Shown piece by piece: positions 36,682-44,959 of a DNA stretch of 64,000 nucleotides. Source of the DNA: DASYPQ01 sp041488095 (GTDB lineage: Bacteria; Planctomycetota; UBA1135; GCA-002686595). Location of the stretch: assembly GCA_041488095.1 (NCBI GenBank), contig JBGPOP010000005.1, positions 62,001 through 126,000 of the forward strand, written 5' to 3'. Position numbers and translations under genes: made by a program. Numbering within the stretch: the stretch's first letter is position 1; each line of letters starts with the position of its first letter. The notes below the pieces were generated by a model. The model did no database searches and was not told the origin of the DNA. It was given only the letters and a program-made list of their open reading frames with translations.

Positions 36682-37431
36682 ATGGTCGTGCGCAAGAAGA
36701 ACCTGCTCGACGCCTTCCGCGCCGCCTCGCCCGAGGGGCGGAAGGCGGCGCCGCCGTCGAGCCCGTCGTCCTCCGGCGCCGGCGGTCCCTTCGCGCCTTC
36801 GTCGCCGCACGCGCCCGAGAGACCCGTGACGCCGCGTTTCGATGCGCCGAGAAGGTCCTCCGCGCTGGGCCGCGCGCTCGCCGATCGCAGCGTTCGAGGG
36901 ATCCTGCTCGTCGCCGTGGTGGTCGTCGTCGCCGCCTGGTTCCACGGGCGCTGGAGCGCGAAGCCCGCCGAGGCGGCGAGCTCCTCCGCGCGGGAGAGTG
37001 CAGGTCCCGGCGTGCTGGCGCGACCCGGGGGCGGGGCTCCGGTCGTCGGAGCCGGGGCAGGGGCCGACGCGGACCTCGCGCAGCTGAACCTCTCCGCGGC
37101 CCGGATGGGCACCGCGGACGACCAGGCCTTCATGGACCCGGCCAACAAGTACACGGTCCGGCTGATCCAGTACGACAACGACACGGACGGCTTGAAGCGG
37201 GCACGCGACATGGTCGAATTCCTGCGCAAGAAGGAAGGCCTGCCCATCGTCGGCCCGATCTCGATCGGGAAGAAGCTGATCCTGGCCGCCGGCCACGCGG
37301 CTCGCATCGACCAGCTCGAAGGGCTGCTCGGCCATGTCAAGGCCCTCCGCGGGCCCCCGCCGCAGGACAAGAAGCTGCCCTTCGCCACGGCCTACGTCGT
37401 CAACATCGACGACGTGGTCAAGCGCCGCTGA
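36682..37431 (+). CDS. single-pass membrane protein with SPOR-like C-terminal domain
   Basis: 249 aa. A Pro/Ser-rich basic cytoplasmic N-terminus (residues 1-70) is followed by one helix (about 73-89, ILLVAVVVVVAAWF) and a Gly/Ala linker. A globular C-terminus (about 152-248) opens YTVRLIQYDND and carries the segment ARDMVEFLRKKEGLP. The pattern of strand, helix, then strand with ILAAG resembles a SPOR fold, though without a firm family match. SPOR domains bind denuded peptidoglycan, so an envelope role is plausible. It is 50 nt upstream of the PVC signature-protein gene. Confidence 0.7.
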   Translation: MVVRKKNLLDAFRAASPEGRKAAPPSSPSSSGAGGPFAPSSPHAPERPVTPRFDAPRRSSALGRALADRSVRGILLVAVVVVVAAWFHGRWSAKPAEAASSSARESAGPGVLARPGGGAPVVGAGAGADADLAQLNLSAARMGTADDQAFMDPANKYTVRLIQYDNDTDGLKRARDMVEFLRKKEGLPIVGPISIGKKLILAAGHAARIDQLEGLLGHVKALRGPPPQDKKLPFATAYVVNIDDVVKRR

Positions 37432-37481
37432 AGACTGCCACGACGAACCACCCGAGAACTCATCCAGGAAGCCCCCTCACG

Positions 37482-37862
37482 ATGTCCATTCATTCCAGCC
37501 TGCGCGGCGGCGACACTCTCCAAGGCGAGCGCAGCGTGCTCACGCGCCAGGAGCGCATCGCAGCCCTCAAGAAGGTCGGCAAGTTCGAGGAGGACAAGCG
37601 CTCGGTCTACGGCCTCCCCAAGGTGCGCACCAAGTTCAAAGTCGCCGGCGCGAAGAAGAAGGTCGCCAAGGAAGCGGCTCCGGGCGTTCCGGGAGCGCCG
37701 GGTGCTGTGGCTCCGGGCGCAGCCGCTCCCGCCGCCGCGGCCGGGAAGGGTGCCGCGGGCAAGACCGCAGCCCCCGCTGCGGGGGCGAAGGGCGCAGCCG
37801 CTCCGGCCGGCGCCAAGCCCGCGGCCGCTCCGGCTGCCGCCAAGAAGGGCGAGAAGAAGTAG
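37482..37862 (+). CDS. PVC-superphylum small basic signature protein with Ala/Pro/Lys-rich tail
   Basis: 126 aa from ATG 37482, with an AGGAAG sequence 11 nt upstream. Residues 1-55 (MSIHSSLRGGDTL ... RSVLTRQERI ... SVYGLPKVRTKFKV) match the small basic protein I know as a marker of Planctomycetes, Verrucomicrobia and Chlamydiae, thought to bind nucleic acid or ribosomes. That core is usually most of the protein. Here about 70 extra residues of Ala, Pro, Gly and Lys follow, resembling a histone-H1-like tail and ending KKGEKK. This is the best taxonomic marker in the window. Confidence 0.88.
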   Translation: MSIHSSLRGGDTLQGERSVLTRQERIAALKKVGKFEEDKRSVYGLPKVRTKFKVAGAKKKVAKEAAPGVPGAPGAVAPGAAAPAAAAGKGAAGKTAAPAAGAKGAAAPAGAKPAAAPAAAKKGEKK

Positions 37863-37904
37863 CGTTCCGGGCGCGGTTCCACCTGCGCCTCCTGAGGAAG
37901 TCCC

Positions 37905-38720
37905 ATGGCCGAGCAGCCGGTCGCTCGCAACGCGGCGCCGGTGATGGAGGTCTTCGCCTCGATCCAGGGCGAGGGCGCGTTCGTGGGAGAGCCGCAGGTG
38001 TTCCTGCGATTGCGCGGGTGTCCGGTGCGCTGTCGCTGGTGCGACACGCCGGCGTCGTGGCGCCTGGCCGACTCCGACCGCGCGCGGATCGCAGGGACGC
38101 CGGAGCGCGGAGGAGTCCGGCGGGAGAGCCCCTGGGCGACGCCCTTCCAGGCCGCGTGCTGGATCGCGGAGGTCGAGCCGGGCTCGCCGCGGACGGTCAG
38201 CGTGACGGGCGGCGAGCCGCTCGTGTGGCCGGAGTTCCTGCTGGGGTTGAGGAGCATGCTCTCGCCGCGCCGGCTGCACCTCGAGACCGGGGGCGCGCAT
38301 CCGCGGACGCTGGCGCGGGTCATCGACGGCTTCGACCACGTCAGCCTGGACCTCAAGCCCGACCTCGACCTCGATCCGCCCGAGGAGATCGCGCTCGCGG
38401 TCAGCTCCGAGCGCACACCGCGGACGCGCGAGGAGTGGCGGGCCGCGCGCGAGGCGTGTCTCGCGCTCGTCTCCGGCCGCGACGCGTGCGGCAAGATCGT
38501 CGTGAGCGGCGAGCGCTCGCCCGACGACTTCGTGCCGCTGCTCGAGGAGGTCGAGCGATGCGCGCCTGCGCTTCCGCTCTACCTCCAGCCCGCGACGCCG
38601 ATCGGCGCTTCGACCGCGCCAGCTCCGGCGACGCTGACCCTGCTGGCGGAGATGGCGCGCGACCGCGACCTCGCGGTGCGGGTGGTCCCGCAGGTGCACC
38701 GGGTGCTCGGGATCCCCTGA
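37905..38720 (+). CDS. queE: 7-carboxy-7-deazaguanine synthase QueE (radical SAM)
   Basis: 271 aa. QueE makes the deazapurine ring of queuosine from 6-carboxytetrahydropterin. The N-terminus SIQGEGAFVGEPQVFLRLRG is typical. The radical-SAM cysteines are in CPVRCRWC (C-x3-C-x2-C), and TGGEPLVWP is the SAM-binding GGEP motif. The length, somewhat over 210-250, reflects an insert after the Cys cluster (residues ~52-85). No queC, queD or queF gene is in the window. It ends 1 nt before a convergent transporter gene. Confidence 0.92.
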   Translation: MAEQPVARNAAPVMEVFASIQGEGAFVGEPQVFLRLRGCPVRCRWCDTPASWRLADSDRARIAGTPERGGVRRESPWATPFQAACWIAEVEPGSPRTVSVTGGEPLVWPEFLLGLRSMLSPRRLHLETGGAHPRTLARVIDGFDHVSLDLKPDLDLDPPEEIALAVSSERTPRTREEWRAAREACLALVSGRDACGKIVVSGERSPDDFVPLLEEVERCAPALPLYLQPATPIGASTAPAPATLTLLAEMARDRDLAVRVVPQVHRVLGIP

Positions 38721-38721
38721 G

Positions 38722-40002
38722 TCAGGTGGCCGCGCGGGGTTCGTCGTCGAGCTTCAGGAAGAGGAGCGGGAGGAGGCTCGGCAGGGCGGCGAGGCAGACG
38801 ACGACGAAGAACCAGGAGAACCCGAGCGCCTGCGCCAACGCTCCGCTCACCAGGCTCGCGACGATCGTCGAGAGCCCCATGATCCCGGTCGAGATCGCGT
38901 AGTGCGTCGTCGCGAATCCGCGGCCCTGGGAGATGCGCATGAGCACGACCATGTAGGCGGAGAAGCCAAAGCCATAGCCGAGCTGTTCGACGGCGATCAC
39001 GCCCGCGAGCGCGAGCTTGCCCGGGTGCTCGAAGGCGGCCCAGGCGTAGAAGAAGTTGGGCACGTGCATCGCGATCGCCATCGGCCACAGGCACCTCTTC
39101 AAACCTGCGCGCGAGATGAGGACGCCGCCGAGGATCCCGCCGCCGATGAGGGCCGCGACGCCGACCGTCCCGGAGTAGAGGCCGAGCTCCTTCGTCGTGA
39201 GGGCCATGCCGCCTTCCTCGTGTCGGCCGAGGAGGAACGGCGGCGACATGGTCGTCAGCATCAGCTCGCCGAAGCGGTAGAGGAGGATGAAGGCGAGGAC
39301 GGGGACGAGGCCGGGGCGGCGGAAGTAGGAAGCGAGCGCCTCGAGGAAGGGCGCGGCCGCGGGGCGCTCAGCGGGTCCTCCGGGTCGGTCGTGGGCGGGC
39401 CGCGGCAGCGAGAGGGCGCACCAGGCGACCCCGAGGGCATAGACCGCGCAGGCTGCGGCGAAGGCGTAGGCCCAGGCTCGAGGGGTGCCGCCGACTCGCT
39501 CTTCGATGAAGCCGGCGAGGTAGACGATCGTGCCGGTGACGAAGATGCGGCCGAGGCGGAAGCAGGCGTTGCGGACTCCGACGAAGGCGGCCTGGGTGGG
39601 GGCGTCGAGGGCGAGCAGGTAGAAGCCGTCCGCGGCGATGTCGTGGGTGGCGGAGGCGAGCGCGATCGTGGCGCATGCGACGATCGTCCACAGGACGACG
39701 TGCGAGCTCGTCGCGGCGAAGGCGAGGGCGCCGATCGCGGCGACGAGGAGCGTCTGCATCGCCAGCGTCCAGGCGCGTTTCGTCGAGAGGAGGTCGACGG
39801 CCGGGCTCCAGAGCGGCTTGATCGTCCAGGGGAGGGTCAGGAGGCTTGCGGCCTCCCCGATCTGGGCGAGCGGCACCCGCAGCGCGGCGAAGAACGTCGT
39901 CGCCGCGGTCTGGACGAGGAAGTAGGGGATGCCCTGGAGGAAGTAGAGCGAAGGGACGAAGGTCCACGGACTCTTCGTGGAAGCGCGACTCTCGTCCCTC
40001 AT
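38722..40002 (-). CDS. major facilitator superfamily transporter, AmpG-like
   Basis: 426 aa with about 12 predicted helices. The N-terminal FLQGIPYFLVQTAATTFFAALRVPLAQIG and WTIKPLWSPAVDLLSTKRAW match the AmpG/acetyl-CoA-transporter branch. SATHDIAADGFYLLAL, with its buried acidic residues, is also typical. AmpG imports anhydro-muropeptides for peptidoglycan recycling in Gram-negative bacteria. Given the dcw genes nearby that role is attractive, but related MFS proteins carry other substrates. Confidence 0.82.
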   Translation of the reverse strand: MRDESRASTKSPWTFVPSLYFLQGIPYFLVQTAATTFFAALRVPLAQIGEAASLLTLPWTIKPLWSPAVDLLSTKRAWTLAMQTLLVAAIGALAFAATSSHVVLWTIVACATIALASATHDIAADGFYLLALDAPTQAAFVGVRNACFRLGRIFVTGTIVYLAGFIEERVGGTPRAWAYAFAAACAVYALGVAWCALSLPRPAHDRPGGPAERPAAAPFLEALASYFRRPGLVPVLAFILLYRFGELMLTTMSPPFLLGRHEEGGMALTTKELGLYSGTVGVAALIGGGILGGVLISRAGLKRCLWPMAIAMHVPNFFYAWAAFEHPGKLALAGVIAVEQLGYGFGFSAYMVVLMRISQGRGFATTHYAISTGIMGLSTIVASLVSGALAQALGFSWFFVVVCLAALPSLLPLLFLKLDDEPRAAT

Positions 40003-40091
40003 GCGCGGCCGGGGGAGAAGCTAGCAATGGTGAGAGGCCGCGACGATCCCGCGAAGCGCCGAATGCGTCGGCGGGCGAGAACCCGTTGCCG

Positions 40092-41945
40092 CTACTTGGG
40101 CTTCGACTGGCTCTCGAGATCCCCCAGCAGGCGCTCAACCAGCGCGACCGTTTCCTCCCAGGACAGATCCCTGCCACGGATCGTGCCGAGGGCGTCGACG
40201 ACCACAGTCGTGGGCCTCTGGACCCTGTATTCCGACCTGATCGAACCCGGTCCTCCGGCCTCTTCGGTACAGCGCCAGACCGGAGTCTGCTGCCCGGCGG
40301 CGTCCAAATAGCGGGAGTCTCCGTAGAGCGCCACGCCGAGGATCGAGAACGAGCGCTCGCGCAGTCGCGCAGCCAGCTCGCTGCGTGCTGCGAGCGCGGA
40401 CTCCGAATTCGGAGAGCCCGGAGCCCAGAAGTCGATCACGACCACTCGGCCCCGGTAGTCCGAAAGGGCCAATCGTGAAGTGTCACTCCCTCTGCAGGCG
40501 AAATCGGGAGCGGGACTCCCGACTGCCGTGTTCGGCGCCCCACCCCATCTCCCTCCGAAGGCGTTCTCGTAGCGGTAGCAGACCTCGAGGGTCAGGACGT
40601 TGATCGCGGTGTTGTACAGCGGACCTGCGCCGGAGGAGCTGCCCCAGCGGTCGCTGACGATCCATCCGCCATTCGTGCACGCGTGCTCGGTGTGGTCCTG
40701 GAGCGGCAGCACCGCCTCGACCATGGCCTTGTTCCACCGGTCCCAGTACTTCCCGGACCTCTCGGGGCTGTCCGGTCCGTCCAACTGATTGAGAGCAAGG
40801 CTCGCGAAGAACCAATAGTAGTAGTCGACCGAGGAGTGGTCTTCGGAGACAGTCGGCAGGTCCTGGACGAGGCGCTTGGCCGCCACCTTCAGGAACGGGT
40901 CGTTGGGGTTGTGGGTCGCGAAGATCCGCAGGCACATGCCGAGGGCCGACATCGTCGTCCAGTGGTAGGTGAACTGGGTGTCGTAGGGTCCGGTCACGGT
41001 CGCGCCGGCGCCCTTCGCGTCCAGGTATCCGACGAGCCCGTCGTTGGCCGTGACGAACTTGCAGAACTCCATCGCGCCGTCCATCGACTCCTGCTTGACC
41101 TGCAGGCCAGCGCGCCGCGCGCTTTCCAACGCCAAGACGCACCACGTGGTCACCGAGGTGTCCGAGTCGAAGAGCTCCTTCGTTCCCTTGCGCAGGTGCT
41201 CGATCTCCTTGCGCGAGGCGTAGCGCCATCCCCACAAGCCCTGGCCTGAGGGGTTTGGCCGCTGCGACTCGGTGATGAAGTCGATGCCCCTCTGCGCGGG
41301 CTCCTTCCAGTAGTGGTTCCGCGTGAGGCCGTAGGCCTCAGCCAACGCCATCGTCGCCAGCGCCTCGTTGTACATGAAGGCGCGGTCGCGGCTGAACGAG
41401 CCGTCGGGGTTCTGCCTCTTGCGCAGCCACTCCAGGCCCTTCTTGACGACTTCACCGATCCGGTAGCGTCCGCCGAGAGCCGTATCGACGAGGTCCTGCT
41501 TGCTCTCGTGGCTGTATCCCGCGCGGAGGAAGCACAGGAGCGCGAGTCCCGTCAGCCCCTCGTCAAAGTTGCCGGTCGCCTTCAGGTTCGCGTCGTAGCA
41601 GGACGCATCGGGGACGCAGCGCGATCGGAGTGAGAGGGCGCCCCACGATCCGTCGGGGTTCTGGTGGCGAGCGAGCCAGCGCAGGCCGTCGACCACTGCC
41701 TTGGTTATGCCCTGCGTCGGTCCGCCCAAGCGTGTCTTGCCAAGTGTCGATCGCGGCGTCGCAACCTCCGCGGGCACGCCCGCGACCGGCTGGGGTGGCG
41801 GCGCGGCGGGACAGGGTTCCGTGGTCGGGTGCGCCGCCGGTGTCGTCTGGGGAGCCTCCGCGCTGCGACATCCGCCTAGGATCAATAAGCCGACGAACGG
41901 AGACACAAGAAGTCGAACCGCCGCCCCGCATGAACCGGACGTCAT
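40092..41945 (-). CDS. lipoprotein: prenyltransferase/terpene-cyclase-like repeats fused to a Cys-less thioredoxin-like domain
   Basis: 617 aa. The signal ends LLILGGC, a lipobox. Residues ~75-460 hold alpha-toroid repeats of the prenyltransferase/squalene-cyclase type (GLRWLARHQNPDGSWG, GLEWLRKRQNPDGSF). No DxDD or DCTAE-like catalytic motif was noticed, so it may not be an enzyme. Residues ~475-610 resemble a TlpA/AhpC-type thioredoxin fold (VGSPAPDF ... GRVVVIDFWAPGSPNSES). At the position of the usual WCxxC it reads WAPGSPNS, so the redox cysteines are absent. Probably exposed at the cell surface or in the periplasm; the function is unknown. Confidence 0.83.
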   Translation of the reverse strand: MTSGSCGAAVRLLVSPFVGLLILGGCRSAEAPQTTPAAHPTTEPCPAAPPPQPVAGVPAEVATPRSTLGKTRLGGPTQGITKAVVDGLRWLARHQNPDGSWGALSLRSRCVPDASCYDANLKATGNFDEGLTGLALLCFLRAGYSHESKQDLVDTALGGRYRIGEVVKKGLEWLRKRQNPDGSFSRDRAFMYNEALATMALAEAYGLTRNHYWKEPAQRGIDFITESQRPNPSGQGLWGWRYASRKEIEHLRKGTKELFDSDTSVTTWCVLALESARRAGLQVKQESMDGAMEFCKFVTANDGLVGYLDAKGAGATVTGPYDTQFTYHWTTMSALGMCLRIFATHNPNDPFLKVAAKRLVQDLPTVSEDHSSVDYYYWFFASLALNQLDGPDSPERSGKYWDRWNKAMVEAVLPLQDHTEHACTNGGWIVSDRWGSSSGAGPLYNTAINVLTLEVCYRYENAFGGRWGGAPNTAVGSPAPDFACRGSDTSRLALSDYRGRVVVIDFWAPGSPNSESALAARSELAARLRERSFSILGVALYGDSRYLDAAGQQTPVWRCTEEAGGPGSIRSEYRVQRPTTVVVDALGTIRGRDLSWEETVALVERLLGDLESQSKPK

Positions 41946-42029
41946 CCCGTTGTCCCCCTCGATCCACCGGGATCCTATCGCCGCCCTCGCTCGCGACTAC
42001 CGAGCCGACAAGCTTCATCGCATCCCATG

Positions 42030-42058
42030 TTGTCCGAGGCGCGATCCTCACGTATCCT
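42030..42058 (+). promoter_or_regulatory. candidate sigma-70-type promoter for der
   Basis: TTGTCC (42030-42035), a 17-nt spacer and TATCCT (42053-42058) are followed 36 nt later by the der ATG. The location in the divergent region between der and the minus-strand lipoprotein gene supports the call. Both boxes are imperfect. Confidence 0.45.
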
Positions 42059-42094
42059 TCTCCGCCCCGCTCGCCGCCCGGAGACTCCCTTTCG

Positions 42095-43459
42095 ATGCCC
42101 ACCGCCGCGCAAAAGCGCCTGCCGCGCCTGGCCATCGTCGGCCGCCCCAACGTCGGCAAGTCCACCCTGGCGAACCGCATGTGCGGCAGTCGCGTCTCGA
42201 TCGTCGAGCCCACCGCCGGCGTGACCCGCGACCGCGTCGCCGTCCCCGCCTTCCTGCGCGGGCCCAAGTCCGAGCTCTGGGTCGAGGTCGTCGACACCGG
42301 CGGCATCGGCATCGTCGACCGCGACGACCTCGGACCCCAGATCGAGGAGCAGATCGCGACCGCGATCGCCACCTCCGACGTCGTCCTCTGGCTCGTCGAC
42401 GTCCGCGAAGGCATCACCCCCCTCGACCAGGAGGTCGCCCGGCGCCTGCGCGGCATCCCTCTCCCCGTCCTCCTCGTCGCCAACAAGGTCGAAGGCGCCA
42501 AGCTCGCCTGGGACGTCGACGCCTTCCGCCGCTTCGGCGTCGGCGAAGGCCCTTTCGCGATCAGCGCCCAGAACGGAGAGGGCCTCGAGCCCCTCTACGA
42601 GCGCATCCTCGAGCTGCTGCCCCCGCCCGAGGACGACGCCCTGCCCCGCGCCGACCCGGTCATGCGCCTCGCCGTCGTCGGCCAGCGCAACTCCGGCAAG
42701 TCCACCCTGATCAACGTCCTCGCGCGCGAGGAGCGCATGATCGTCTCGGAGATCCCGGGCACCACCCGCGACGCGGTCGACGTGCTCTTCGAGCGCGACG
42801 GGCGCTCCTTCGTCGCCATCGACACCGCCGGCGTCCGCCGCAAGCGCAGCCACCAGGACGCGATCGATTTCTATTCCGACGCGCGCGCCCACAAGTCCAT
42901 CCGTCGCGCCGACGTCGTGGTGCTCCTGTTCGACGTCACCCACAGGCTCTCGAGCATCGACAAGGACCTCGCGCGCTACGCTCTCGACCACCACAAGCCC
43001 GTGATCCTCGGCGCGAACAAATGGGACCTGGTCACCGATCTCGCGCCCGACGATTTCCGCACCTACATCGAGCAGGAGCTGCCCGCGCTGTCCTTCGCCC
43101 CGGTCAGCTTCCTGTCCGCCAAGCAGGGCCGCGGCGTCGACGAGACCTTGGCTCTCGCTCTCGAGCTCTTCGAGCAGGCGCAGGTCCGCGTCCCGACCGG
43201 CGAGCTGAACCGCGTCCTCTCCCGCGCCATGGAAGCCCGCAGCCCGACGCGCGGAGGCCACGCCGCGCGCGTGCGGTACACGACCCAGACCGGCGTGCGC
43301 CCGCCGACCTTCGTGCTGTTCGTCAACGACAAGCGGCACTTCACCAAGGACTACCTGCGCTACCTCGGCAACCGCTTGCGCGAGGAGCTGCCCATCCGCG
43401 AGATCCCCGTGCGCCTGGTCCTGCGCGACCGGGACGACCCGCCGACCGAAGGAGGATGA
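42095..43459 (+). CDS. der: ribosome-assembly GTPase Der (EngA)
   Basis: 454 aa. Two consecutive GTPase domains are visible: G1 motifs GRPNVGKST (residues ~11-19) and GQRNSGKST (~194), DTGG and DTAG (G3), and NKVE and NKWD (G4). The C-terminal KH-like domain starts near residue 365 and includes TFVLFVND. Der acts in maturation of the 50S subunit. The ATG at 42095 is preceded by GGAG. The stop overlaps an alternative ATG of the next gene. Confidence 0.96.
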   Translation: MPTAAQKRLPRLAIVGRPNVGKSTLANRMCGSRVSIVEPTAGVTRDRVAVPAFLRGPKSELWVEVVDTGGIGIVDRDDLGPQIEEQIATAIATSDVVLWLVDVREGITPLDQEVARRLRGIPLPVLLVANKVEGAKLAWDVDAFRRFGVGEGPFAISAQNGEGLEPLYERILELLPPPEDDALPRADPVMRLAVVGQRNSGKSTLINVLAREERMIVSEIPGTTRDAVDVLFERDGRSFVAIDTAGVRRKRSHQDAIDFYSDARAHKSIRRADVVVLLFDVTHRLSSIDKDLARYALDHHKPVILGANKWDLVTDLAPDDFRTYIEQELPALSFAPVSFLSAKQGRGVDETLALALELFEQAQVRVPTGELNRVLSRAMEARSPTRGGHAARVRYTTQTGVRPPTFVLFVNDKRHFTKDYLRYLGNRLREELPIREIPVRLVLRDRDDPPTEGG

Positions 43460-43461
43460 CC

Positions 43462-43935
43462 GTGTTCAAGACCCCCGCCACCGCGCTGTTCGCGAGCCTG
43501 ATCCTGTGCCTCGCCCCGGCCTGCAAGTCGAACGAACCCGAGCCCAAGTGGGTGAAGAACCAGGTCGGGGCCGAGAGCGACCGCCTGCTCATGGACGTCA
43601 CCGCGCTCGCGATCCAGAAGAGCGGTTTCCCGGTCGGCAGCGGGATCGACCCGGGAGCCCTGGTCGTCTCATCGGGCTGGCAGAACTCGCTCGCTCCCTT
43701 TCGCGACAAAGGCTGGCGGGAGCAGTGCGAGGTGCGCTACGAAAGGATCGGGCCGCGCCGGTACAGCGTCTCGATCCGCGTGCGCCGCGAGAAGAACGAC
43801 GACATCCTGCGCCCGCTCGACCTGACCTACGCCCAGTGGATCCCCGACCCGGACGACACCGACCGCGCACGGAACGTGATGCAGCACATCCGTTCCCTGC
43901 TCGACACCGACGTCGACGTCGGCAAGAAGCCTTGA
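43462..43935 (+). CDS. small lipoprotein of unknown function
   Basis: 157 aa. The start is decided by the Shine-Dalgarno: GGAGG at 43451-43455 leaves no spacer for ATG 43456, but a 6-nt spacer for GTG 43462. The signal peptide ends LILCLAPACKS, a lipoprotein-like cleavage site. The mature part carries GWREQCEVRYERIGPRRYSVSIRVRRE and has no recognised domain. It lies directly behind der and before two glycosyltransferase genes, so a structural envelope role is likely but not shown. Confidence 0.72.
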   Translation: MFKTPATALFASLILCLAPACKSNEPEPKWVKNQVGAESDRLLMDVTALAIQKSGFPVGSGIDPGALVVSSGWQNSLAPFRDKGWREQCEVRYERIGPRRYSVSIRVRREKNDDILRPLDLTYAQWIPDPDDTDRARNVMQHIRSLLDTDVDVGKKP

Positions 43936-43963
43936 CCCGCGCCCGCGCCATCGCGATCCGACC

Positions 43964-44953
43964 GTGAAAGCAGGCTCGGATCAGGAACCCTCCCGCGCCG
44001 AGGCCGTCGCTCCCGCGAACGCGAGCGGGGGTCTCTCCCGGGCCAGCGCGGTCCTCTCGACCTGGAACAAGCGGGACGACCTGCGGGAGAACCTGCTCTC
44101 GCTGCGCGCACAGACGCGGCCCTTCGCCGAGATCGTCGTGGTCGACAACGCCAGCCAGGACGGCACGGCCGAGATGGTCGCGCGCGAGTTCCCCGAGGTG
44201 CGCCTGATCGTGATGCCGCACGACCGCTTCGGAGCTTGCGAGACGTTCAACATCGGCTTCGCCGCGGCGCGCTCCGAGCTGATCGCGATCCTCGACGACG
44301 ACATCGTGATGCAGCCGGACTGGCTGGAGAAGGCGACCGAGCGCCTGGCGCAGGAGCCGCCGACGACGGCGATCCTCTCGACCCAGGTGATCGAGCCGGG
44401 CACGCCCCAGAGCTACCTGGATTCGCCGGCCTTCCTCCGCGAGCGCTACATGTCCACCTTCCGCGGCTGCGCGTCGCTCGCGCGCGCGAAGGCCCTGCGC
44501 GAGGCGGGGGGGTACGACGAGCGGCTGTTCATCTACGGCAACGAACGCGACCTGACCTGCCGGCTGCTCAACCTCGGCTACCGCGTGCTGCAGTACCCGG
44601 GCACGGGCGTGCTCCACAAGACGCCCTTCGGCATCAAGATGGGCCAGCGGAGCCTGTACTACCACGCGCGCAACGCGTGGCTGACGATGCTGAAGTATGC
44701 GCCGATGGCGGACCTCCTGAGGATGCCGTTCCTGGTCGTGTTCCGCGTGATCCTGCGGGGCGAGACGCAGGAGGCCGAGGGCGGGGTGACCGACGCGACC
44801 GGCACGATCGGGATCGGGCGATCCCTGCGTGACACGCCCGGGGCGTGGTGGGTGGTGGCGAAGGCCGGGTTCAGCGTGCTCGCGAACGTGCCCTATTGCC
44901 TGAGGCACCGCCGGCCGGTGCGCGCCCCGGACTTCGAGCTGCCGATCCGGTAG
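43964..44953 (+). CDS. glycosyltransferase family 2
   Basis: 329 aa, GTG start at 43964. The GT-A fold begins SAVLSTWNKRDDLRENLLSL. IVVVDNASQDGT binds the nucleotide sugar, and ILDDDIV is the DxD metal site. The acceptor region includes GGYDERLFIYGNERDLTCRLLNLGYRV, as in rhamnosyltransferase-like enzymes. A hydrophobic C-terminal segment suggests membrane association. The product should be a surface polysaccharide; donor and acceptor sugars are unknown. Confidence 0.9.
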   Translation: MKAGSDQEPSRAEAVAPANASGGLSRASAVLSTWNKRDDLRENLLSLRAQTRPFAEIVVVDNASQDGTAEMVAREFPEVRLIVMPHDRFGACETFNIGFAAARSELIAILDDDIVMQPDWLEKATERLAQEPPTTAILSTQVIEPGTPQSYLDSPAFLRERYMSTFRGCASLARAKALREAGGYDERLFIYGNERDLTCRLLNLGYRVLQYPGTGVLHKTPFGIKMGQRSLYYHARNAWLTMLKYAPMADLLRMPFLVVFRVILRGETQEAEGGVTDATGTIGIGRSLRDTPGAWWVVAKAGFSVLANVPYCLRHRRPVRAPDFELPIR

Positions 44954-44959
44954 GGGCCG

